This document shows, one piece after another, positions 1-6,151 of a stretch of DNA of 6,257 nucleotides. The stretch covers positions 1 through 6,257 of the forward strand of contig CAYUXW010000054.1 of assembly GCA_964449115.1 (NCBI GenBank), given 5' to 3'. Source of the stretch: UBA1783 sp964449115. Lineage in GTDB: Bacteria; Bacillota_I; Bacilli_A; Erysipelotrichales; Erysipelotrichaceae. Every line of letters begins with the position of its first letter. The first letter of the stretch is position 1. Below the pieces are notes generated by a model. That model made no database searches and was not told the origin of the DNA. It was given only the letters and a program-made list of their open reading frames with translations. The translations under genes were made by a program, and so were the position numbers.

Positions 1-9
1 TTTAAGACT

Positions 10-67
10 AATTTCCGGTCGCGAAAAAAACCGGAATTAACTATTTTATTTCGCGACTCCTTTTTTT
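10..67 (+). terminator. Probable terminator of an upstream gene, with two crossing inverted repeats
   Basis: GTCGCGA at 18-24 pairs perfectly with TCGCGAC at 51-57. Seven T residues follow at 61-67, as in an intrinsic terminator, although the 26-nt loop is long. A second inverted repeat lies across it: TTCCGG at 13-18 pairs with CCGGAA at 31-36, extendable by two A-T pairs past a bulged T. The element lies upstream of the pepT promoter, so it most likely ends a transcript entering from the left edge. That upstream gene is not in the window, so the role is inferred from structure alone. Confidence 0.45.
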
Positions 68-71
68 GTGG

Positions 72-100
72 TTTATAATGTCTTCTTTTTAGTGTATAAT
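72..100 (+). promoter_or_regulatory. Putative sigma-A promoter of pepT-nagA
   Basis: A perfect -10 hexamer TATAAT sits at 95-100. A weak -35, TTTATA at 72-77 (4 of 6 consensus bases), lies 17 bp upstream. A start near 107 would give a leader of only about 20 nt. A second TATAAT at 74-79 overlaps this -35 and has no good -35 of its own. The ribosome site GGTGAGGAGAG (108-118) precedes the ATG at 127, with about 10 nt between AGGAG and the start codon. Confidence 0.5.
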
Positions 101-126
101 GAATTTTGGTGAGGAGAGAATTGTAA

Positions 127-1356
127 ATGAAAATTGAAGAAAGATTTATTAACTATACAAAAATTGACACAACATCAGATGCAGAAAGTAACACCTGTCC
201 CAGTACTGCAAATCAACTTGTCCTTGCTGATATGCTGGTTGAAGAATTAAAGCAACTAGGCATAAGGGATGCCAGAAGGGCTGATAATGGATTTGTTTAT
301 GGAACAGTCGAAAGCAATGTTGATTATAAAACAGATGTTGTAGGTTTGCTTGCTCATTTAGATACAAGTGATGCAACAAGTGGTAAAGATATAAAAGCCA
401 GAATCATCAGAGACTATGATGGTAAAGACATTCTACTATCAGAAGGAATTTATTCAACAGTTAAGGATTATCCTTTTTTAGAAGATTTAAAAGGAAAGGA
501 TTTAATTGTTACTGATGGAACTACTTTACTTGGCGGTGATGATAAGGCGGGTATTGCCATTATTATGGATTTTGTTCAGTATCTTTATGAAAATCCTGAC
601 GTTAGACATGGTGAAATAAAAATCTGCTTTACTCCAGATGAGGAAATCGGATCGGGAATCTTGAATATTGATTTAAAAGAGCTGGCATGTGATTATGCCT
701 ATACTTTGGATGGAGGACCAGTAAACTGTGTTACCTATGAAAACTTTAATGCCGCTAATGCTAAATTGACATTTAATGGCAATAGTATTCATCCAGGAGA
801 TGCCAAAAACAAGATGATTAATGCAACGCAGTTAGCTATTGATTTTCATAATATGCTACCAGTGAATCAAAGACCGGAGTTTACCGAAAAAAGAGAAGGA
901 TTTAATCATCTGTTAGGAATTACTGGAGATTGCCAGAAGGCGCAGAGTTCTTATATTATTAGAAATCATGATCTGGATTTGTTACGTCAGCAGATGCGAC
1001 ATTTTGAATTAATTACAATGCACATGAACGAAATGCATAGTCGTCATGTCGTTGAATTAGAATTGAAAGAAAGCTACTATAATATGAAACAGTGTCTAAT
1101 CGACAAGATGTTTATTGTAGAGCAGGCAGCCAAGGCTATTGAACAGCTTGGTTATACAGTAGAGTATGATCCTATCAGAGGTGGAACAGATGGGGCTCAT
1201 TTATCATTTATGGGTGTAGCTACTCCAAATCTGGGAACTGGAGGTAGGAATTGTCATGGTAATCATGAATTGGTTATAATTGATGAAATGAAAGAAATGG
1301 TTAAGGTATTAGCCAATATAATTAATATAGTTGTAGAAAGAGGTGTAAAAGAATGA
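127..1356 (+). CDS. pepT: Peptidase T (tripeptide aminopeptidase, M20B)
   Basis: Cytoplasmic di-zinc aminopeptidase that removes the N-terminal residue from tripeptides, feeding amino acid supply. At 409 aa it has the usual PepT length. The M20 metal site is complete: AHLDT (H77, with D79), GGDDK (bridging D138), TPDEEIG (E172 as general base and E173 as ligand), TLDGG (D195) and the late NCHGNHE (H377). The RGGTDGA block (351-357) near the C-terminus is also typical. Residues about 200-310 form the lid/dimerisation part, with the family's NSIHPGDAKNKMINA block (219-233). The ATG follows a good AGGAG, and MKIEERFINYTKIDTTSD is a normal PepT N-terminus. It is the first gene of the run, and its TGA overlaps the nagA start (ATGA), so the two are very probably cotranscribed and translationally coupled. 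Function is assigned from conserved motifs; substrate preference is inferred from the family. Confidence 0.97.
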   Translation: MKIEERFINYTKIDTTSDAESNTCPSTANQLVLADMLVEELKQLGIRDARRADNGFVYGTVESNVDYKTDVVGLLAHLDTSDATSGKDIKARIIRDYDGKDILLSEGIYSTVKDYPFLEDLKGKDLIVTDGTTLLGGDDKAGIAIIMDFVQYLYENPDVRHGEIKICFTPDEEIGSGILNIDLKELACDYAYTLDGGPVNCVTYENFNAANAKLTFNGNSIHPGDAKNKMINATQLAIDFHNMLPVNQRPEFTEKREGFNHLLGITGDCQKAQSSYIIRNHDLDLLRQQMRHFELITMHMNEMHSRHVVELELKESYYNMKQCLIDKMFIVEQAAKAIEQLGYTVEYDPIRGGTDGAHLSFMGVATPNLGTGGRNCHGNHELVIIDEMKEMVKVLANIINIVVERGVKE

Positions 1357-2492
1357 TTATTCAATCAAAGAAAGTATGGGTAGCTAACAATTTCAACCCT
1401 TTACAAATTGAAATTGAAGATGGAAAGATCGTAGCCGTATATCCTTATGGCGCAAAACAAGCAGATCATGACTATGGCAGTTTAAGAATTTTGCCAGGTT
1501 TTATTGATATTCATACTCATGGTGCCTATGGATTTGACACAAATGATGGTGAAGAAGAAGGTTTAAGAAACTGGATTAAAAGACTTCCAGCTGATGAAGG
1601 GGTTACTTCATTTCTGCCTACTACTATTACACAATCAGTTGAAGTACTATCAAATGCGGTAGCAAATGTTGCCAAGGTTGTCAAAGAAGGCTATGTTGGT
1701 GCGAATGTTCTAGGTATCAACTTTGAAGGTCCTTATCTAGATATGAAATATAAGGGAGCTCAACCACCTGAGCATATCCTGCCTAGCTCAGTTGAACAGT
1801 TTGAAATGTATCAGGATAAAGCTGATGGTTTGATTAAGATTATTACTTTGGCTCCTGAACATGATGAAAATATGCAATTGACCAAGTATTGTTCTCAGAA
1901 TGGTGTTGTTGTTTCTTTGGGACACAGCAATGCTACTTATGAAACAGCGGTATTAGCTGCTGCCAATGGTGCTAAATTATTAACTCATGTCTATAATGGT
2001 ATGACTCCTTATGGACATAGACAATTGGGTTTAGTAGGAGCAGCATTTAGAATCAGAGACATGTATGGAGAAATAATCGGTGATGGCTATCATTCTACTC
2101 CTGAGGCGGTTAACAACTTTTTCCATATAAAAGGTGCTGACCATGCTGTTATGATTTCTGACTCTTTAAGACCAAAAGGTTTACCAAAAGGAGAGTATAC
2201 TTCAGGTGGTGCAGCAATTACCATTACTGAAGAAGGTACAGCTAAATTAACTGGAACAGATACTTTAGCAGGTTCGACATTAAGAGTTAATAGAGGTTTA
2301 CAGGTTTTAATTGAAAAATGTTTGGTAGATGTTGCTTCAGCAATTAATTCCTGCACTTTAAATCCAGCTAGACTTTTAAGAGTAGATGATCATAAAGGAA
2401 AAATTGCAGCTGGATATGATGCTGATATCGTTGTTTTAGAAGATAACTATGTTATCCATCAAACTTATGTAGGAGGAAAAACGTTCAAGTAA
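1353..2492 (+). CDS. nagA: N-acetylglucosamine-6-phosphate deacetylase
   Basis: Hydrolyses GlcNAc-6-phosphate to glucosamine-6-phosphate and acetate, the first cytoplasmic step after GlcNAc uptake and also used in peptidoglycan recycling. The 379-aa protein is full length for this amidohydrolase-superfamily TIM barrel. Visible motifs are PGFIDIHTHG (H54, H56), the metal-ligand block FEGPYLD (E125), SLGHSNA (H191), LLTHVYNGM (H212 and N215), DGYH (H247), and ISD, whose D270 is the catalytic aspartate. The C-terminal NPARLL and GKIAAGYDADIVVLE blocks close the small beta domain. The ATG overlaps the pepT stop by 4 bp, with AAAGAGGTG (1337-1345) as the ribosome site inside pepT. The common HLxNAM motif reads HVYNGM here, a mild variation. 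NagB, which uses its product, lies one gene further on. Assignment is firm. Confidence 0.96.
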   Translation: MIIQSKKVWVANNFNPLQIEIEDGKIVAVYPYGAKQADHDYGSLRILPGFIDIHTHGAYGFDTNDGEEEGLRNWIKRLPADEGVTSFLPTTITQSVEVLSNAVANVAKVVKEGYVGANVLGINFEGPYLDMKYKGAQPPEHILPSSVEQFEMYQDKADGLIKIITLAPEHDENMQLTKYCSQNGVVVSLGHSNATYETAVLAAANGAKLLTHVYNGMTPYGHRQLGLVGAAFRIRDMYGEIIGDGYHSTPEAVNNFFHIKGADHAVMISDSLRPKGLPKGEYTSGGAAITITEEGTAKLTGTDTLAGSTLRVNRGLQVLIEKCLVDVASAINSCTLNPARLLRVDDHKGKIAAGYDADIVVLEDNYVIHQTYVGGKTFK

Positions 2493-2508
2493 TAACGTAT
2501 GAATTGAA

Positions 2509-3405
2509 ATGAAACATATATTTATTGTTAATCCAACAAGTGGGAAAGGAAAAAGTCTCAGATTTGTCCCTGTGATTGAAAACTATTTTAAAAATAGTGA
2601 TGAAGAGTATGAAATTATTTACACAGAATATCCAAAACATGCTACTGAGATAGCAGCAAGATATACTGAAAAAGATAATGTAATCTTATATGGTGTTGGA
2701 GGAGATGGGACAACCAAAGAAATACTGGATGGTATTGATTTATCAGTAAGAATAGGAGTTATTCCTGGTGGTACTGGTAACGATTTCTTTAAATCAATAG
2801 ATACTATTAAAAGAACAGATGAAGAGATAGTCAGAGCATCAATTGAAGGAGAAGATCTGGATCTAGATTTTGGCTTATTAAATGGGAAAAATAGATTTTT
2901 AAATATTGCTTCTTTTGGACTGGACGCAGCTATTAATGTTTATGCCAATAATGTAGCTAAAAAGAAAAAGACTATTATTCCAGATAAGTTTATTTATTTT
3001 TATAGTATTTTTAAGGCGGGATTAAATCCTGAAAGATATCGTTTTAAAATGACAGTTGATGGGAAGGTTTATGAAGAAGAGACTATTCTGGTAGCTGTCA
3101 GCAACGGTCAGTTTTATGGTGGGATGTTTAATGCTTTTCCTGATGCTAATTTAACTGATGGTATGTTTGATATCTGTTATATTAGACCTTTAAGTCTAAC
3201 CAGACTAATCAGTCTGATAGGCAAATATGCAAATGGTACACATGGAAAAGAAAAAGAATGCAGCTGTTTTACAGGGACTGATGTTTATGTCGAATTTGAA
3301 AAAGAAATTCCGATTCAGATTGATGGTGAAAACCTGTCAGTTAAAGAAGCGCGCATTGAAATGAATAAAGGTAAACTGAAATATCGTGCCCCTAAATTTG
3401 ATTAG
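2509..3405 (+). CDS. Diacylglycerol kinase / lipid kinase (YegS-DgkB-BmrU family)
   Basis: ATP-dependent lipid kinase with a DAGK catalytic domain, probably phosphorylating diacylglycerol at the membrane face to give phosphatidic acid. At 298 aa it fits the soluble bacterial DgkB/YegS group. Motifs in order: NPTSGKG (8-14), the nucleotide-binding GVGGDGT (62-68), GVIPGGTGNDF (83-93), FPDANLTDG (210-218), and PIQIDGE (268-274), whose D272-G273-E274 matches the region of the catalytic aspartate in DgkB. It begins 16 nt after nagA and no Shine-Dalgarno sequence is visible before the ATG; the nearest AGGAGG (2471-2476) is 32 nt away, inside nagA. Translation may depend on ribosomes arriving from nagA. 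In Firmicutes such kinases recycle the diacylglycerol released when lipoteichoic acid is made; that role here is inferred. The exact lipid substrate cannot be read from sequence, so no symbol is given. Confidence 0.93.
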   Translation: MKHIFIVNPTSGKGKSLRFVPVIENYFKNSDEEYEIIYTEYPKHATEIAARYTEKDNVILYGVGGDGTTKEILDGIDLSVRIGVIPGGTGNDFFKSIDTIKRTDEEIVRASIEGEDLDLDFGLLNGKNRFLNIASFGLDAAINVYANNVAKKKKTIIPDKFIYFYSIFKAGLNPERYRFKMTVDGKVYEEETILVAVSNGQFYGGMFNAFPDANLTDGMFDICYIRPLSLTRLISLIGKYANGTHGKEKECSCFTGTDVYVEFEKEIPIQIDGENLSVKEARIEMNKGKLKYRAPKFD

Positions 3406-3406
3406 T

Positions 3407-3435
3407 TTGTAACAAAAATAATTTAATGATAAAAT
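3407..3435 (+). promoter_or_regulatory. Putative internal promoter of nagB-trxA
   Basis: TTGTAA (3407-3412) and TAAAAT (3430-3435) are separated by exactly 17 bp in the 51-nt gap between the lipid kinase gene and nagB. A start near 3442 would leave a leader of about 15 nt that begins at the ribosome site. This would allow nagB and trxA to be transcribed without pepT and nagA. No operator was recognised around it. Confidence 0.5.
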
Positions 3436-3441
3436 GAAAAT

Positions 3442-3448
3442 GGTGAGG
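3442..3448 (+). promoter_or_regulatory. Ribosome binding site that fixes the nagB start
   Basis: GGTGAGG lies 8 nt before the ATG at 3457. An in-frame GTG at 3448 would extend the protein by three residues, but it begins on the last base of this site and has no other Shine-Dalgarno sequence. The ATG at 3457 is therefore the better start, and MIKVIVCKDY matches the usual NagB N-terminus. Confidence 0.8.
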
Positions 3449-3456
3449 TGAATTTA

Positions 3457-4185
3457 ATGATTAAAGTTATTGTCTGTAAAGATTATGATGATGTCAGCGA
3501 CAAAGCTGCTGAAATTATGTTGGATGTAGTAAAAAGCGACCCTAAAGCTGTTCTGGGTTTAGCTACTGGTTCTTCGCCAATTGGTTTATACCAAAGAATG
3601 ATCAAGGACCATCAGGAAAATGGAACTTCGTATGCTGAAATTACCACTTTCAATTTGGATGAATATGTGGGATTAGATAGAGATCATCCTCAGTCATACT
3701 ATACTTTTATGCATCAGAATTTATTTAATCATCTTGATATTAAAAAAGAAAATATCAACATTCCTTCTACACAGGGAGATGATATGCAGGCTAATTGTGA
3801 TGCATATAATGAATTGTTGTCAAAATATAGCATTGATCTTCAATTGCTGGGTATTGGTTCTAATGGACACTTGGCCTTCAATGAACCTGGAACACCATTT
3901 GATAGCGTTACTCAAGTTGTTGATCTGGTAGAATCAACTATTAAAGATAATGCACGTTTTTTCGACTATGATATGTCTAAGGTTCCAACTCAATCAATAA
4001 CAATGGGTATCAAAAATGTTATGGATGCAAAAAGGATTCTTCTTGTCGCTTCAGGCAAAAACAAAGCCGATGCAATTTATAAAACTGTTAATGGAGAAAT
4101 CAGCACTGATTGTCCAGCGTCAATTCTCCAAAAGCACCCAGATGTAACTATTGTTGTGGATGAAGAAGCAGCCAGCCTTTTGTAA
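3457..4185 (+). CDS. nagB: Glucosamine-6-phosphate deaminase
   Basis: Converts glucosamine-6-phosphate to fructose-6-phosphate and ammonia, moving amino sugars into glycolysis downstream of NagA. With the ATG at 3457 it has 242 aa, the length of the short Gram-positive NagB rather than the allosteric 266-aa E. coli enzyme. Key motifs are LGLATGSSP (33-41, phosphate-binding loop), FNLDEY (D68, the catalytic aspartate equivalent to E. coli D72), and LGIGSNGHLAFNEPG (131-145) with H138 and E143 of the active site. E. coli has Asp in GIGxDGH where this protein has Asn (N136), as is usual in Bacillus-type enzymes. K203 in SGKNKA is the expected phosphate contact. It is separated from nagA by the lipid kinase gene, an uncommon arrangement, and probably has its own promoter. 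Its TAA lies within the trxA ribosome site. Confidence 0.97.
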   Translation: MIKVIVCKDYDDVSDKAAEIMLDVVKSDPKAVLGLATGSSPIGLYQRMIKDHQENGTSYAEITTFNLDEYVGLDRDHPQSYYTFMHQNLFNHLDIKKENINIPSTQGDDMQANCDAYNELLSKYSIDLQLLGIGSNGHLAFNEPGTPFDSVTQVVDLVESTIKDNARFFDYDMSKVPTQSITMGIKNVMDAKRILLVASGKNKADAIYKTVNGEISTDCPASILQKHPDVTIVVDEEAASLL

Positions 4186-4190
4186 GGAGA
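4184..4190 (+). promoter_or_regulatory. trxA ribosome binding site overlapping the nagB stop
   Basis: AAGGAGA shares its first two bases with the nagB TAA and stands just before the trxA ATG at 4195. This tight junction suggests cotranslation of nagB and trxA from one message. Confidence 0.8.
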
Positions 4191-4194
4191 AAAA

Positions 4195-4506
4195 ATGTTA
4201 GAAATTATTACAAGTGAAAATTTTGATGAGGTTATTAATTCAGGCCCTGTACTGGTAGATTTTTATGCTGACTGGTGTGGCCCTTGTAAAATGATTGCCC
4301 CAATTTTGGAAGAACTAAGTAGAGCTTACAAAGATGAAGTTAGAATTGTTAAAGTAAATGTCAATAGTGATGAGCAATTGGCTTTGAAATATCAAATCAG
4401 CTCAATTCCTAACTTATTGGCTTTTAAAAATGGTGAAGTCGTAAAGCAGGTAATAGGCTTTCAGACAAAAGACAGTTTAATTAGAATTTTGGAAGAAATT
4501 AAATAA
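4195..4506 (+). CDS. trxA: Thioredoxin
   Basis: Small cytoplasmic dithiol-disulfide oxidoreductase, normally reduced by thioredoxin reductase, that supplies electrons to enzymes such as ribonucleotide reductase and repairs protein disulfides. The 103-aa length is typical of a single-domain thioredoxin. It has the canonical active site WCGPCK (C28 and C31), the buried aspartate D22 in VDFYADWCGPC, the cis-proline in SIPN (P72), and the late glycine of VIGFQ (G88). The residue after the cis-proline is Asn rather than the usual Thr, a small variation. There is no signal peptide. It is the last gene of the run, 9 nt after nagB, and is followed by an intrinsic terminator. Linkage to amino sugar genes has no obvious biochemical reason; general housekeeping use is the simplest reading. 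No thioredoxin reductase gene is in the window. Confidence 0.96.
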   Translation: MLEIITSENFDEVINSGPVLVDFYADWCGPCKMIAPILEELSRAYKDEVRIVKVNVNSDEQLALKYQISSIPNLLAFKNGEVVKQVIGFQTKDSLIRILEEIK

Positions 4507-4527
4507 TATCTGAATAGATTTATATTG

Positions 4528-4557
4528 AAATCCAGGTTTGTAGAATCTGGATTTTTT
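4528..4557 (+). terminator. Intrinsic terminator after trxA
   Basis: AAATCCAG (4528-4535) pairs perfectly with CTGGATTT (4547-4554) around an 11-nt loop, and the T tract runs 4552-4557. It ends the pepT-trxA run 21 nt after the trxA stop and separates it from the next gene's promoter. Confidence 0.85.
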
Positions 4558-4569
4558 AATCCTTTCTTG

Positions 4570-4598
4570 TTGAAAAAAAACTATATTATCTGTAAAAT
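4570..4598 (+). promoter_or_regulatory. Putative sigma-A promoter of the TSCPD gene
   Basis: TTGAAA (4570-4575), a 17-bp spacer and TAAAAT (4593-4598) lie just after the trxA terminator. A start near 4605 would give a leader of about 24 nt with the ribosome site AAAGGA (4615-4620), 8 nt before the ATG at 4629. Confidence 0.7.
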
Positions 4599-4628
4599 AA
4601 GAACATCTATTTTGAAAGGAATTGTGAA

Positions 4629-4892
4629 ATGAAATATGAGTACATACCAAAAGGCGTTTGTTCTAGAAAATATATTTTTGAAATTGAAAAAAACATTATT
4701 AAAGATGTGACGATAATTGGTGGATGCCCTGGAAATTTAGCTGGTATTAGAAAACTGATAATAGGGCTGAATATTGATGATATCATAGAAAAACTTTCTG
4801 GTATCAGATGTGGTTTTAGAAAGACCAGTTGTCCTGACCAGATTGCTAAAGCTTTATTAAACTTTAAAGAAAAACAAAAGGCTCAAGATTGA
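4629..4892 (+). CDS. TSCPD-domain four-cysteine protein (TIGR03905 family)
   Basis: Uncharacterised 87-aa protein of the TIGR03905 family. The whole protein is one TSCPD domain, related to the domain found at the C-terminus of some class II ribonucleotide reductases. Visible family features are four conserved cysteines (C11 in KGVCSR, C33 in GGCPGN, C61 in RCGFR, C68 in TSCPDQ), the GGCPGNLAGI block and the TSCPD motif at 66-70. The cysteine pattern suggests a metal or redox site, but this is inference and no activity is known to me. It is a full-length, single-gene unit with its own promoter and ribosome site, placed after a terminator, so it is probably not part of the trxA operon. Its stop codon lies inside a hairpin shared with the convergent minus-strand gene, 6 nt away. 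Family identification is confident; function is unknown. Confidence 0.9.
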   Translation: MKYEYIPKGVCSRKYIFEIEKNIIKDVTIIGGCPGNLAGIRKLIIGLNIDDIIEKLSGIRCGFRKTSCPDQIAKALLNFKEKQKAQD

Positions 4893-4900
4893 ACCTTTTT
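4876..4900. terminator. Bidirectional intrinsic terminator between convergent genes
   Basis: The ten bases at 4876-4885 pair with 4890-4899 around a 4-nt loop. On the plus strand there is one C-A mismatch and the T run 4896-4900 serves as the tail. On the minus strand the mismatch becomes a G-U pair, and the transcript continues into U-rich sequence (complement of 4861-4879). The stop codons of both convergent genes fall inside or against the hairpin. Confidence 0.75.
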
Positions 4901-5417
4901 ATTTGTCGTTTTTTATAATTTCAAGTGCTTCATCCAGTGGCTTTTGGGCTATCAACTCCAGGTAGTAATCAAGTTTATTTTTTGTCATTGGCGGCATAAG
5001 CAATCTTTCCTGAGAATTTAAATAAAAATTCAAAGCACTGTCAGATTTATAATTTTCCTTTTGGTAGACCATACAGGCGGCAATTCTATCAGCGACCATT
5101 TCCTTGATATATTTTAAGGGCATCTCAATATAGACAACTTGACCCCGATAGAAATCAACCCAATATTGCCAGTGATGTTTATTTCTTCCTTTATGATGAA
5201 GCCAGCAATCTGAATATCCCTTGTCAAGAATCTCTTTATCAATTGGGCTTTTTGTTCCAGTAAAATATTTGACTGAAGTAAAAAACTCAATAAAGGAATA
5301 TTTACTTAAATCATGAGTTAATCCCTGCCAATATAATCCCAATTTAAAACATATTTTCATTACCAGAAATCTATGTCTGTTGACAGTTTGTAAATGTTTG
5401 ATAAAGTTAATAAACAT
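4899..5417 (-). CDS. DUF5662 family protein, possible metal-binding HD-like fold
   Basis: Conserved protein of unknown function, recognised as DUF5662 by its pattern: a HLxTVNRHR start (H8, H15), GLYWQGLTHDLSKYS (27-41; H35, D36, K39), WLHHKGRNKHHWQYW (72-86; H74, H75, H81, H82) and EMPLKYIKEMVADRIAA (98-114; D110). At 172 aa it appears complete, with no signal peptide or membrane helix. The spacing of the HD pair, later histidines and a final aspartate resembles HD-domain metal phosphohydrolases; this is my inference, not an established function. Its ATG directly follows the TAA of the upstream membrane protein gene with no base between, and GGAGAT (5425-5430 on the minus strand) lies inside that gene, so the two are one transcription unit. 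Its 3' end shares a terminator with the TSCPD gene. Confidence 0.88.
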   Translation of the reverse strand: MFINFIKHLQTVNRHRFLVMKICFKLGLYWQGLTHDLSKYSFIEFFTSVKYFTGTKSPIDKEILDKGYSDCWLHHKGRNKHHWQYWVDFYRGQVVYIEMPLKYIKEMVADRIAACMVYQKENYKSDSALNFYLNSQERLLMPPMTKNKLDYYLELIAQKPLDEALEIIKNDK

Positions 5418-6071
5418 TTACTGAATCTCCATATTTTTAAACAATTTAGCTGATTTATGAAGAATAACCAATTTATAAATGTAACAAGAAATAATAAACA
5501 TCGAAATAATTGGCATCCATGAAACAATAAAGTAAACCAGTTTTTCCATATTATCAGCATATACTGTACTGACAATAGTAAGTAGTAGTAACAGAATATA
5601 AGTTACGAAATGAATAAAGCGATATGTTTTCCAATTTTTAGCTAATTTGTCATTTATTCCTGTCAAAAGATTATTGAAGCCTCTACATTTTAAGTGTTCA
5701 CCATATAAAATTAAAAAATATTGAAAAATTGAAATTAAAATTACTATTATATCCGGAATGCTTGATATTGTTTTTTTTGGTATAAAAGTAACTATTAATC
5801 CGACCAAAATATGTAAAAACAAAAAATATGCAGCTTTATTGAATTCTTTTTCTACAGCAGCCAGTTTTAAAAGACAGTAAGTAATTATTATATTTACAGT
5901 AGCTTCTAATAAAAAGAATCCATTGCTTATGGCAATTTCACCATATTCCAGGCTCAACTGTTCAAAAAAACTAAAGAAAGTTCCTACTAATATAGCAATA
6001 AAGATATAACGAATCCATTTAGCTAAATATTCAGCATTCAGTTTGATAGTATAAATATTACTGATGTCCAT
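5418..6071 (-). CDS. Six-helix integral membrane protein of unknown function
   Basis: Unrecognised 217-aa membrane protein. Six hydrophobic stretches are visible at about residues 20-36, 52-70, 80-97, 105-125, 152-170 and 178-201. There is a short basic N-terminal segment, one larger polar loop (about 126-150, EHLKCRGFNNLL then NDKLAKNWK) and a basic C-terminal tail. There is no cleavable signal peptide, ATP-binding motif or recognised catalytic motif. The start is supported by AGAAGGA 7 nt upstream (6079-6085) and a good promoter. The coding strand is very AT-rich, even beside its neighbours, as expected for a protein rich in Ile, Phe, Leu and Lys. The stop codon directly abuts the start of the DUF5662 gene, which is probably cotranscribed. 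A transporter, sensor or regulator partner are all possible; nothing seen chooses between them. Confidence 0.82.
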   Translation of the reverse strand: MDISNIYTIKLNAEYLAKWIRYIFIAILVGTFFSFFEQLSLEYGEIAISNGFFLLEATVNIIITYCLLKLAAVEKEFNKAAYFLFLHILVGLIVTFIPKKTISSIPDIIVILISIFQYFLILYGEHLKCRGFNNLLTGINDKLAKNWKTYRFIHFVTYILLLLLTIVSTVYADNMEKLVYFIVSWMPIISMFIISCYIYKLVILHKSAKLFKNMEIQ

Positions 6072-6095
6072 ATCGATATCCTTCTTTCTAATTAT

Positions 6096-6124
6096 ATTAT
6101 ATAAAAAGAAGTTAAATTGAACAA
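6096..6124 (-). promoter_or_regulatory. Putative sigma-A promoter of the membrane protein-DUF5662 operon
   Basis: Reading the minus strand, TTGTTC (6119-6124) and a perfect TATAAT (6096-6101) are exactly 17 bp apart. The ribosome site of the membrane protein gene follows 10 nt after the -10, giving a very short leader. The tandem repeat lies 27 bp upstream of the -35. Confidence 0.7.
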
Positions 6125-6151
6125 TAAAATCAGATTGGTAAACATAAATAT

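Noticed and set aside
74..79. First TATAAT as the main pepT -10
   Set aside because: No -35 of reasonable quality lies 16-18 bp upstream (TCGCGA region); the TATAAT at 95-100 has a better partner.
1..100. preQ1-type or other riboswitch at the left edge, suggested by the possible pseudoknot with an A-rich loop
   Set aside because: No conserved riboswitch core was recognised, and the best pepT promoter starts downstream of it, so it would not be in the pepT leader.
149..379. Minus-strand frame of 76 codons opposite pepT; similar frames at 2090-2356 (-), 3734-3931 (+) and 5360-5575 (-)
   Set aside because: Each lies within or across well-supported genes in another frame, with no family motif or ribosome site; they are shadows.
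3326..3340. Catabolite-responsive (cre) site candidate TGAAAACCTGTCA
   Set aside because: It lacks the central CG and the correct spacing of the cre consensus and lies within coding sequence upstream of the nagB promoter.
3332..3341. ACCTGTCAGT inside the lipid kinase gene, equal to the core of the tandem repeat
   Set aside because: A single ten-base match without the flanking AAAT/ATTT arms, in coding sequence encoding the normal ENLSVK stretch; a chance match is likely.
3448..3456. GTG start for nagB at 3448
   Set aside because: It overlaps the ribosome site that serves the ATG at 3457 and would have none itself.
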